Positions 43,948 to 51,837 of a stretch of 64,000 bases of DNA are shown here, in pieces. The translations under genes were made by a program, and so were the position numbers. The stretch is from Nocardioides sp. Kera G14 (GTDB taxonomy: Bacteria > Actinomycetota > Actinomycetes > Propionibacteriales > Nocardioidaceae). The notes below the pieces were generated by a model. That model was not told the DNA's origin, searched no databases, and worked only from the letters and a program-made list of their open reading frames with translations. Position 1 is the first letter of the stretch. Every line of letters begins with the position of its first letter. The DNA lies in contig NZ_CP085839.1 in the NCBI RefSeq assembly GCF_020715565.1, forward strand, positions 3,100,001 to 3,164,000, in the 5' to 3' direction.

Positions 43948-45138
43948 ATGTCCTCCACCCGCACCCAGGTCGCCGTCGTCGGCGGCGGCCCGGCGGGGCT
44001 GATGCTCTCCCAGCTCCTGCACCTCGCCGGCATCGAGAGCGTCGTCGTCGACAACCGCACGGTGGAGACGATCGAGACCACCCACCGCGCCGGCATCCTC
44101 GAGCGCGACAGCGTGCGGCTCCTCGTCGACGTCGGCACCGACCGCGTGCTGCACGACGGACACCGGCACGAGGGCATCTCGCTGCGTTTCGGCGGCGTGA
44201 GCCACCGCCTCGACTTCGAGGACCTCGTCGGAGCCTCCTGCTGGCTCTACCCGCAGACCGACGTCTTCGTCGACCTCCACCGCCTGCGTACGTCGACGGG
44301 TGCCGACCTGCGCTACGGCATCTCCGATACCGAGGTCTCGGGGATCGACGACGTCCTCGACCAGCCCCGCGTGCGCTGCACCGACGCCGACGGCACGCGC
44401 CATGAGATCACCGCCGACCTCGTGGTCGGCGCGGACGGGTCGCGCAGCTACTGCCGCAGCCTCGTGCCGGACCCGACTCGCTTCCACCGGGAGTACCCCT
44501 TCGCCTGGTTCGGCGTCCTCGTCGAGGCACCGGCGAGCGCACCGGAGCTGATCTACACCCGCTCCGAGCGCGGCTTCGCCCTCGTCAGCCAGCGCACCGA
44601 GGCCATCCAGCGGCTCTACTTCCAGTGCGACCCGGCCGAGAACCCAGCCGACTGGTCCGACGACCGGATCTGGGCGGAGCTGCAGGCCCGCCTCGCCGGC
44701 GAGGACGGCTTCCGGCTCAACGAGGGCCCGGTCATCGAGAAGTCCGTGCTGCCGTTCCGCAGCTTCGTGCAGACGCCGATGCGGCACGGCCGTCTGCTGC
44801 TGGCGGGCGACGCCGCCCACACCGTCCCGCCGACCGGAGCCAAGGGGCTGAACCTCGCGCTGGCCGACGTACGGGTGCTGGCCGAGGCGATCGAACGCGC
44901 GCTGAGGAAGGACGACGAGGCGGCGCTCGAGGAGTACACCGACCGGGCACTGCACCGGGTCTGGAAGGCCCAGCACTTCTCCTACTGGATGACCACGATG
45001 CTGCACCGACTCGACGGCGCCAGCGACTTCGACGAGCGCCGCCAGCTCGGCGAGCTCACCAGCATCGTCGACTCCCGCGCCGGCTCGGCCTACCTGGCCG
45101 AGGGCTACACCGGCTGGCCACAGACCACCACGCACTGA
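43948..45138 (+). CDS. pobA: 4-hydroxybenzoate 3-monooxygenase
   Basis: FAD-dependent hydroxylase of 396 residues that converts 4-hydroxybenzoate to protocatechuate. Matches to known PobA: VVGGGPAGLMLSQLLH, the ring AGILERDSVRLL, REYPFAWFGVLVEAP, LIYTRSERGFALVSQR and GDAAHTVPPTGAKGLNLA. It heads the operon pobA-pcaH-pcaG-pcaB-pcaL, divergent from the IclR gene. Confidence 0.94.
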   Translation: MSSTRTQVAVVGGGPAGLMLSQLLHLAGIESVVVDNRTVETIETTHRAGILERDSVRLLVDVGTDRVLHDGHRHEGISLRFGGVSHRLDFEDLVGASCWLYPQTDVFVDLHRLRTSTGADLRYGISDTEVSGIDDVLDQPRVRCTDADGTRHEITADLVVGADGSRSYCRSLVPDPTRFHREYPFAWFGVLVEAPASAPELIYTRSERGFALVSQRTEAIQRLYFQCDPAENPADWSDDRIWAELQARLAGEDGFRLNEGPVIEKSVLPFRSFVQTPMRHGRLLLAGDAAHTVPPTGAKGLNLALADVRVLAEAIERALRKDDEAALEEYTDRALHRVWKAQHFSYWMTTMLHRLDGASDFDERRQLGELTSIVDSRAGSAYLAEGYTGWPQTTTH

Positions 45139-45162
45139 ACCACCGAGACGAAGGACCCGATC

Positions 45163-45954
45163 ATGAGCAGTGCTCCCATCCCCCCTCCGGAGCTGGACCC
45201 GCAGGCACAGATCAGCGACGAGATCGCCGCGATCGCCGCCGAGGCCGAACAGTCCGGCTTCGAGAGCGTCCCGCAGCCGCGGATCGACTACCGCCCGTAC
45301 CGCTCGAGCATCCTGCGTCACCCGACGAAGGACCTGCACCACACGGACCCCGAGACGATCGAGCTCTACGCCCCCTGCTTCGGGCACTGGGACGTCGACG
45401 TACTCGAGGCGGACCTGACCATCGGTGCGGCCGGCGAGGCGATCGGCGAGCGCATCGTCCTGAGCGGCAGGGTCACCGACGGTGAGGGCCGGCCGGTGCG
45501 CAACCAGCTGGTCGAGATCTGGCAGGCCAACGCCGGCGGGCGCTACGTGCACAAGCGCGACCAGCACCCCGCTCCGCTCGACCCCAACTTCACCGGCGCC
45601 GGACGCTGCCTCACCGACGACGAGGGCAACTACCGGTTCACCACGATCAAGCCCGGCCCCTACCCGTGGCGCAACCACTTCAACGCCTGGCGGCCGGCGC
45701 ACATCCACTTCTCGCTCTTCGGCACCGAGTTCACTCAGCGCTTGGTGACGCAGATGTACTTCCCGGGCGACCCGCTCTTCGCGCTCGACCCGATCTACCA
45801 GTCGATCACCGACCCGAAGGCCCGCGAGCGCCTGGTGGCGACGTACGACCACGGCCTCACCACGCACGAGTGGGCCACCGGCTACCGCTGGGACATCGTC
45901 CTGACCGGCAGCAACCGCACGCTCCTCGAGTCCGAGACGGAAGGCACCCTCTGA
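45163..45954 (+). CDS. pcaH: protocatechuate 3,4-dioxygenase beta subunit
   Basis: The Fe(III)-binding subunit (263 residues) of the enzyme that opens protocatechuate to 3-carboxy-cis,cis-muconate. Expected iron ligands lie in GPYPWRNHFNAWRPAHIHFS (one Tyr, two His), with a further Tyr in GNYRFTT. GAAGGA stands before the ATG. It overlaps pcaG by one base. Confidence 0.95.
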   Translation: MSSAPIPPPELDPQAQISDEIAAIAAEAEQSGFESVPQPRIDYRPYRSSILRHPTKDLHHTDPETIELYAPCFGHWDVDVLEADLTIGAAGEAIGERIVLSGRVTDGEGRPVRNQLVEIWQANAGGRYVHKRDQHPAPLDPNFTGAGRCLTDDEGNYRFTTIKPGPYPWRNHFNAWRPAHIHFSLFGTEFTQRLVTQMYFPGDPLFALDPIYQSITDPKARERLVATYDHGLTTHEWATGYRWDIVLTGSNRTLLESETEGTL

Positions 45955-46529
45955 TGAGCTTCGCCCCCACCCCCGGCCAGACCGTCGGCCCCTTCTTCCA
46001 CTACGGCCTGCCCTATGAGGGCGACCGCGACCTCGTGCCCGCCGGCTCGCCGGGCTCCGTCCTCCTGCACGGCCGGGTGTACGACGGCGCCGGCAACCCC
46101 ATTCCCGACGCACTCGTCGAGATCTGGCAGGCGGCGCCCGACGGCACGATTCCCCAGGTCGCCGGCTCGATCCGCCGCGACGGCTGGACCTTCACCGGCT
46201 TCGGCCGCTCCTCGTCGGGGCGCGACGGGCGGTACACCTTCTCGACGCTGACGCCCGGCCCGACGGAGGAGGGCGCAGCCGCGTTCTTCGCCGTCACCGT
46301 CTTCGCCCGCGGGCTGCTCAACCGGCTCTTCACCCGGGCCTACCTGCCTGCCGAGGAGCAGCCGGCCGGGGCACTCGAGGCCGATGCGCTGCTCTCCGCG
46401 CTGCCGTCCGATCGTCAGGCGACCCTGATGACGAGCCGTGACGCGCAGGGCTACGTCTTCGACATCCGGCTGCAGGGCAGTCCCGACGGCGGGGCCGAGA
46501 CCGTCTTCCTGCGCTACCCCGGTCAGTGA
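45954..46529 (+). CDS. pcaG: protocatechuate 3,4-dioxygenase alpha subunit
   Basis: The non-catalytic alpha subunit of 191 residues, starting FAPTPGQTVGPFFHYGLPY as is usual for PcaG, with LVEIWQAAPDGTI and the C-terminal FDIRLQG. It forms the dioxygenase with PcaH. The ATG overlaps the pcaH stop by one base and its stop overlaps the pcaB start by 4 bases. Confidence 0.94.
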   Translation: MSFAPTPGQTVGPFFHYGLPYEGDRDLVPAGSPGSVLLHGRVYDGAGNPIPDALVEIWQAAPDGTIPQVAGSIRRDGWTFTGFGRSSSGRDGRYTFSTLTPGPTEEGAAAFFAVTVFARGLLNRLFTRAYLPAEEQPAGALEADALLSALPSDRQATLMTSRDAQGYVFDIRLQGSPDGGAETVFLRYPGQ

Positions 46530-47860
46530 GCGGACCGACTGGGCAGACTGGCAGGGTGAGCGACCTCTTCTGGCCCGGCGACGAGCGCGCCGGGGACCTG
46601 CTGACCGAATCCGCCTGGCTGGCCGCGATGGTGGCGGTCGAGCAGGCCTGGCTCGACGCCCTGGCCGAGTCCGGGGTGGCGCCCTCGTCGGCCTGGCTGT
46701 CCGGGGTGGTCGGCCACTCTGACGTCAAGGAGCTGGCCCGAGGGGCGGAGGCCGGCGGAAACCCGGTCCTCGACCTGGCGAAACTGCTCCGTGCCCGCTC
46801 GGGGAACGACTGGATCCACCGTGGCCTGACCAGTCAGGACGTCGTCGACTCCGCGTTGATGCTCTGCCTGCGCGACACCGTCGAAACCGTACGTCGCCAC
46901 CTCGATGCCCAGGTCGAGGCGCTCGTCTCCCACATCGAGGCCCACCGTCGCACGCTGATGGCCGGCCGCACGCTGGCCCAGCATGCCGTGCCGATCACCT
47001 TCGGGCTCAAGGCCGCGACCTGGCTCACCGCCGTGCTCGATGCGCGCGAATCCCTTGCTGCACTGAGGTTTCCCGCCCAGATCGGCGGCGCCGCCGGCAC
47101 CCTCGCTGCCGCCGCAGCCTTGGGCGGCGAGACAACTGCTGGTGAAGCAGGCCGATCGGGTGGGACGCCTGCTGGTTCACCAGCAGTTACGCCAGCGCTG
47201 GGCCTTGCCGAGCGCGCCGCCACCGCGCTGGGCCTCGAGGCCCGTCCTCCCTGGCACACCTCGCGGCGCCCGATCACGGCCGTCGGTGACGCGCTGACGG
47301 CCACGACCGACGCGTGCGGACGGATCGCCGCCGACGTGATCACCCTGAGCCGGACCGAGATCGGCGAGCTGTCCGAGCCGGCCGGCCGGGGTGGGTCGAG
47401 CACCATGCCGCACAAGCGGAACCCGGCACTGTCGGTGCTGATCCGTCGCGCCGCCCTGACGAGCCCGGGGCTGAACTCGACGCTCCACCTCGCGGCGGCA
47501 CTTAGCAACGACGAACGTCCCGACGGCGCCTGGCACGCCGAGTGGGCGACGTTGCGCGACCTCGGTCGACGTACGGCCGTGGCGGCGAGCCAGACCGCGG
47601 AACTGCTCACCGGTCTCGTGGTCCACGCCGACCGGATGGCCGCCACCGTCGCTGCCCACCATGACGACCTGCTGGCCGAGCAGGACTCGATCACCGCCTT
47701 CGCCGGCGCCGAGCCGGCCAGCGACCCCGACTACCTGGGTGAGACCGACCGCATCATCGACGCGGTCCTCGCCCGCGCCGACGCGTTAACTGCTGGTCAA
47801 CGCGCGGCCGGCGCACCCTCCCAGGCCGATCCACCAGCAGTTATCAAGGAGCACGAGTGA
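46526..47860 (+). CDS. pcaB: 3-carboxy-cis,cis-muconate cycloisomerase with in-frame repeat insertions
   Basis: A 444-residue fumarase/aspartase-superfamily enzyme that lactonises 3-carboxymuconate. Family blocks include GNDWIHRGLTSQDVVDSALM, the signature GGSSTMPHKRNPALS, and the catalytic His region. The first dozen residues are uncertain: a GTG at 46556 (SDLFWPGDERAG) may be the real start. Two small palindromic repeats lie in frame, one within the protein (about residues 204 to 221) and one in the last 25 codons. Both change residues that are poorly conserved, so the enzyme is probably active. Confidence 0.92.
   Translation: MSGPTGQTGRVSDLFWPGDERAGDLLTESAWLAAMVAVEQAWLDALAESGVAPSSAWLSGVVGHSDVKELARGAEAGGNPVLDLAKLLRARSGNDWIHRGLTSQDVVDSALMLCLRDTVETVRRHLDAQVEALVSHIEAHRRTLMAGRTLAQHAVPITFGLKAATWLTAVLDARESLAALRFPAQIGGAAGTLAAAAALGGETTAGEAGRSGGTPAGSPAVTPALGLAERAATALGLEARPPWHTSRRPITAVGDALTATTDACGRIAADVITLSRTEIGELSEPAGRGGSSTMPHKRNPALSVLIRRAALTSPGLNSTLHLAAALSNDERPDGAWHAEWATLRDLGRRTAVAASQTAELLTGLVVHADRMAATVAAHHDDLLAEQDSITAFAGAEPASDPDYLGETDRIIDAVLARADALTAGQRAAGAPSQADPPAVIKEHE
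47134..47188. repeat. in-frame palindromic repeat within pcaB, copy 1
   Basis: A 55-base element with perfect 13-base ends (AACTGCTGGTGAA and its complement) and an inner stem GCAGGC/GCCTGC. It translates to a Gly/Ala/Ser/Thr-rich stretch between two conserved blocks of PcaB, where typical family members have little or nothing. Confidence 0.72.
47787..47843. repeat. in-frame palindromic repeat within pcaB, copy 2
   Basis: A 57-base element with perfect 11-base ends (TAACTGCTGGT and its complement) in the last codons of pcaB, 13 bases before the pcaL start. Ten bases of each end, and a CAGGCCGAT inside, are shared with copy 1. Confidence 0.7.
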
Positions 47861-49062
47861 GCATCCCCAAGATCACCGGCGTCGAGCTCGGAGGGGACGC
47901 CACCAGGCCGCTCCTCGTCGTCGGGCCGTCGCTCGGCACCTCCGCCACCACGCTGTGGGGTGAGGTCGCCGCCCGGCTCTCCGACAGCTTCCACGTCGTG
48001 GGCTGGAACCTCCCGGGACACGACGGCGCCCCGGTGGGCGAGCCGTTCACGATGGCCGAGCTCGCCGCCGGCGTACTCGCCTATGTGGACGGTGTCCGGA
48101 CCGCTCGCGGGCAGGAAAGCCCCGACTCGGCGGCAGGAAAGCCCGGATTCGCGTATGCGGGGGACTCGGTCGGTGGGGCGGTCGGGTTGCAGCTCCTCCT
48201 CGACGCGGCCGATGACGTCAGCGCCGCGGTGCTGCTGTGCACGGGCGCGAAGATCGGAGAGCCCGACGCGTGGCACGAGCGTGCCGGCGTCGTCCGGACC
48301 TCGGGCACGCCCACCCAGGTGAGCGGATCGGCCCAGCGCTGGTTCGCGCCCGGCTTCCTCGAGCGGGAACCGCAGACGGCGACCGCGCTGCTCGGGGTGC
48401 TGCAGATGACCGACGCCGAGGGCTATGCCCAGGTCTGCGAGGCGCTGGCCGGCTTCGACGTGCGCGACCGGCTCGGTGAGATCAGCGCGCCGGTGCTCGC
48501 GATCGCCGGGGCGGAGGACGTCCCCGCCCCGCCGGCCGGCCTCGAGGAGATCGCCGCCGGCGTCCAGCGTGGGCAGGTCGTCGTCCTGGACGGCGTGGCC
48601 CATCTCGCGCCTGCCGAGGACCCGACCCGCGTGGCCGACCTGCTGCGCGACCACGTCGGCACCGGCTCCCCGGCCTCTCCCGCTTCGCCCACCCTCCAGC
48701 AGGTGTACGACGCCGGCATGACGGTGCGTCGCGCGGTGCTGGGCGACGCCCACGTCGACCGTGCCACAGCCGCGATCACGCCGCTGACGGCGGAGTTCCA
48801 GGAGCTCATCACGCAGTACGCGTGGGGCAGCATCTGGACCCGGCCCGGCCTCGCGCGCCGTGACCGCTCCATCGCCGTCCTCACCGCGATGATCGCCCGT
48901 GGCCACCACGAGGAGCTGGCGATGCACATCCGCGCTGCCCGGACGAACGGGCTCACCGTCGAGGAGATCAAGGAGGTCATCCTCCAGTCGGCGATCTACT
49001 GCGGCGTGCCCGACGCGAACACCGCGTTCCGGATCGCCCAGCGGGTCCTCGACGAGGGCTGA
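47857..49062 (+). CDS. pcaL: PcaL: fused 3-oxoadipate enol-lactonase and 4-carboxymuconolactone decarboxylase
   Basis: A 401-residue fusion. Residues 1 to about 260 are the PcaD alpha/beta hydrolase (nucleophile elbow GDSVGGAVGLQL, acid in AGAEDVPAPP, His in DGVAHLAPAEDP). Residues about 275 to 401 are PcaC, with WTRPGLARRDRSIAVLTAMI and HIRAARTNGLTVEEIKE. The fusion is well known in actinobacteria. The GTG overlaps the pcaB stop by 4 bases. A 22-base-period tandem repeat just before the nucleophile adds about a dozen residues (GQESPDSAAGKPG) not expected in PcaD. Confidence 0.93.
   Translation: MSIPKITGVELGGDATRPLLVVGPSLGTSATTLWGEVAARLSDSFHVVGWNLPGHDGAPVGEPFTMAELAAGVLAYVDGVRTARGQESPDSAAGKPGFAYAGDSVGGAVGLQLLLDAADDVSAAVLLCTGAKIGEPDAWHERAGVVRTSGTPTQVSGSAQRWFAPGFLEREPQTATALLGVLQMTDAEGYAQVCEALAGFDVRDRLGEISAPVLAIAGAEDVPAPPAGLEEIAAGVQRGQVVVLDGVAHLAPAEDPTRVADLLRDHVGTGSPASPASPTLQQVYDAGMTVRRAVLGDAHVDRATAAITPLTAEFQELITQYAWGSIWTRPGLARRDRSIAVLTAMIARGHHEELAMHIRAARTNGLTVEEIKEVILQSAIYCGVPDANTAFRIAQRVLDEG
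48110..48151. repeat. tandem repeat within pcaL, two 20-base copies
   Basis: GGCAGGAAAGCCCCGACTCG is followed two bases later by a copy with two differences. The 22-base period is not a multiple of three, so the copies are read in different frames, yet the reading frame stays open. Confidence 0.65.
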
Positions 49063-49078
49063 GCGATCCGGAGCGGGG

Positions 49079-50314
49079 TCAGACCGGCTGGGGGACGGCG
49101 TCCGCGGCCTCCGTGGCCGCGCTCCGCTTCGGCAGCGTCGCGACCGCCGCGAGTCCCAACACCCCGACGGCTGCGAAGAAGTAGAAGCCCCAAGGGTGGC
49201 CCCAGCCGGCGGTGAGGAGCGCACCCGTGATCGACGGACCGACGATGGAGCCGATCCGGCCGATGCCCGAGGCAGAGCCGAGCGCCGTGCCACGGACGCT
49301 CGCCGGGTAGAAGTGCGTCACGTAGGCGTAGACCAGCACCTGCGCGGAGAAGACGAAGACACCGGTGAGGAAGACGACCACGTCAAGCAGCAGGGTGCTG
49401 TCCATCCTCACGCTGAGCAGCGCCAGCATCACGGCGGCGACGGCGAACCAGATCAGGGCGGTCCACTTGATGCCCCGCCTGTCGGCGATGACACCGCCGA
49501 CGATGAGGCCGACCACTCCGCCGATGTTGAGGATCAGCAGCTGGGTGACGGCGGCCGGGACGGCGTACCCGGCCTCGACCATCAGCTTGGGCAGCCAGGT
49601 GTTGAGGCCGTAGACGAGGAGCAGGCCCATGAAGGACGCCACCCAGATGCCGATGCCGGCACGGAGGTACGCCGGCTTGAGCAGCTCCGTGAAGGGAACC
49701 CGCTCGGTCTCCGACTCCTTGGCCTTGAGGAATGCGGCCGACTCGGGAAGCTTCCACCACTGGATCGCGGCGATGACCAGGCCGGCGACACCGAGGACGT
49801 AGAAGAGGACCTGCCAGTGCTCGGCGTAGTGCAGCGCGAGCAGCGAGGTGATGACGGCACCGGTGTGGTACCCGGTCATGGTGAGGGTGCTGGCACGGGC
49901 GCGCTGCGTGGCGCGGAGGTTCTCGGCCATCATCGTGAGGGAGACCGGCATGCAGGCACCGAGGCCAAGACCCGCGATGAGGCGAAGCGCCGCGAACATC
50001 GCGACCGAGCCGGCCATCGGCACCAGGAGGGTGAAGACCGAGAAGAGCACGACGGAGCTGATCAGGAGCCGGCGGCGACCGAGGAGGTCCGCGAGCGGGC
50101 CGACACTGATCGCGCCGATGGCGACACCCACGAGCGAGAGGGTGGCGATCGTGGTGGCGTCACCGGTGGTGATGCCGACGTGCTGGGTCTTGATCAGGGT
50201 CGGGATGATCGCGCCGAGGACGACGAGGTCGTAGCCCTCGAGCATCACCGTGATCCAGCACAGCGCGATGGTCCATGCGCCCGCGGGTCGGGGGCCGGGA
50301 GTGGCGGTAGCCAT
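49079..50314 (-). CDS. MFS aromatic acid:H+ symporter (PcaK/BenK-like)
   Basis: A 411-residue permease of the AAHS family with 12 membrane segments. Family motifs: the first-helix acid in VMLEGYDLVVLGAIIP, motif A GPLADLLGRRRLL, and a second copy ADRRGIKW in the middle loop. It imports aromatic acids such as 4-hydroxybenzoate, benzoate or, given its operon, benzoylformate or mandelate. It is the last gene after the aldehyde dehydrogenase and ends 16 bases from the convergent pcaL. Confidence 0.88.
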   Translation of the reverse strand: MATATPGPRPAGAWTIALCWITVMLEGYDLVVLGAIIPTLIKTQHVGITTGDATTIATLSLVGVAIGAISVGPLADLLGRRRLLISSVVLFSVFTLLVPMAGSVAMFAALRLIAGLGLGACMPVSLTMMAENLRATQRARASTLTMTGYHTGAVITSLLALHYAEHWQVLFYVLGVAGLVIAAIQWWKLPESAAFLKAKESETERVPFTELLKPAYLRAGIGIWVASFMGLLLVYGLNTWLPKLMVEAGYAVPAAVTQLLILNIGGVVGLIVGGVIADRRGIKWTALIWFAVAAVMLALLSVRMDSTLLLDVVVFLTGVFVFSAQVLVYAYVTHFYPASVRGTALGSASGIGRIGSIVGPSITGALLTAGWGHPWGFYFFAAVGVLGLAAVATLPKRSAATEAADAVPQPV

Positions 50315-50349
50315 GGTCGTTCTCTCTCTGTCGGGGTGGGACGGGCGGA

Positions 50350-51804
50350 TCAGAAGGGGTAGTCGGCAATGTCCGGGCGGACGGTGAGCCACTGCGTCTC
50401 GGTGAACGCCTCGAGGTTGGCGGCACCGCCACCGAACCGGGACCCGGTGCCCGACGCCTTCATGCCGCCGAAGGGGGCGTTGGGCTCGTCGCTGACGGTC
50501 TGCTCGTTGATGTGCACCTTGCCGGAGTCGACCTGGTCGGCGAGCTTCATCGCGGTGCCGACGTCGCCGAGGATCCCGACGGACAGCCCGTACTCGCAGT
50601 CGTTGACGATCGCGGCCGCCTCCTCCAGCGTCGAGAAGGAGAGCACCGGTGCGACCGGGCCGAAGACCTCCTCCCGCCAGGCGGGCATGGCGGTCGTGAC
50701 GCCGGTGAGCACGGTCGGGAGGTACGCCGGCCCCTTGGTCTCGCCGCCGGCTGCGACCGTCGCACCGGCCTCGACGCTGGCGGTGACGATGCCGTGGATG
50801 CGCTCGAGCTGGCGGTGGTCGATGATCGGGCCGAGCGCGACCTCCTCACGGGCCGGGTCGCCGACGGGCAGCGCCTTCGCCTTGCCGGCCAGCGTGGCGA
50901 CGTACTCCTCGACGAGGGACTCGTGGACGATGTGCCGGCCGGTGGTCATGCAGATCTGGCCCTGGTGGAGGTAGGAGCCGAACGCACCGGCCGAGGCGGC
51001 CTTGGCGACGTCGGCTCCGGGCAGGACGACGAGGGCGTTGTTGCCGCCGAGCTCCAGGTGGGCGCGCTTGAGCAGGCGTCCGGCCTGCTCGCCGATCATG
51101 CGGCCGACGGGGGTGGAGCCGGTGAAGGAGATGACCCGCACCTCGGGCGCCTCGACGACCGCCTGGCCGACGGACGCGTCACCCGGCAGCAGGTGCAGGA
51201 CACCGTCGGGCAGCCCGGCCTCCTCGAAGATCCGGGCGATGACGACGCCACCGCTGATGGCGGTGCGCGGGTCGGGCTTGAGCAGGACCGCGTTGCCCAG
51301 CGCGAGCGCGGGGGCGGCCGAGCGCAGGCCCAGGATGAGGGGGAAGTTGAAGGGTGCGATCACGCTGACCACGCCGGCCGGGCGGCGGCGGGCGAAGGAC
51401 CAGCGCGCCTCGTCGGAGGTCAGCACCTCGCCCTGCGGGTGCGAGGGCAGGCCGGCGCACTCGTAGCACTCGCCGACCGCCAGGCCGGCCTCGAAGGCGG
51501 CCTTCGCACGGACCGAGCCGGCCTCACGGACGAGCCACTCCTCCACCTCGGCGGAGTGCTGGGCGAAGAGGTCGCCGGCACGGCGGAGGACCGCGGCCCT
51601 CTCGGCCGGCGTGCGTGCCGCCCACTCGCGCTGCGCCTCGGCAGCCCGGGTCGCCGCACGGGTGACATCGGCGGCGGTGGCCTGGCCGACGACGCCGAGC
51701 TGGTCGCCGGTGGCCGGCTCGACGACGGCGTACTCCGTCGGAGAGTCCTGCCAGCCGTCGCTGAAGAATCGCTTGCTCCAGATGGTGGAGTCCAACAGGG
51801 TCAT
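50350..51804 (-). CDS. aldehyde dehydrogenase, benzaldehyde dehydrogenase type
   Basis: A 484-residue NAD(P)-dependent aldehyde dehydrogenase. The catalytic Cys lies in HQGQICMTTGR and the general-base Glu in HLELGGNNALV; the nucleotide-binding FTGSTPVGR is present. Next to benzoylformate decarboxylase it most likely oxidises benzaldehyde or a hydroxylated analogue to the benzoate. It resembles XylC/vanillin dehydrogenase-type enzymes. Confidence 0.9.
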   Translation of the reverse strand: MTLLDSTIWSKRFFSDGWQDSPTEYAVVEPATGDQLGVVGQATAADVTRAATRAAEAQREWAARTPAERAAVLRRAGDLFAQHSAEVEEWLVREAGSVRAKAAFEAGLAVGECYECAGLPSHPQGEVLTSDEARWSFARRRPAGVVSVIAPFNFPLILGLRSAAPALALGNAVLLKPDPRTAISGGVVIARIFEEAGLPDGVLHLLPGDASVGQAVVEAPEVRVISFTGSTPVGRMIGEQAGRLLKRAHLELGGNNALVVLPGADVAKAASAGAFGSYLHQGQICMTTGRHIVHESLVEEYVATLAGKAKALPVGDPAREEVALGPIIDHRQLERIHGIVTASVEAGATVAAGGETKGPAYLPTVLTGVTTAMPAWREEVFGPVAPVLSFSTLEEAAAIVNDCEYGLSVGILGDVGTAMKLADQVDSGKVHINEQTVSDEPNAPFGGMKASGTGSRFGGGAANLEAFTETQWLTVRPDIADYPF

Positions 51805-51837
51805 GTCGGTTCCTCTCTCGTGCTTCGTTCGGGTGGG

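Noticed and set aside
43909..46113. A long minus-strand extension of the IclR frame across pobA and pcaH
   Set aside because: The frame stays open by composition only. The IclR domain begins at 43866, where an ATG with AGGGGG is present, and the extension lies opposite pobA and pcaH.
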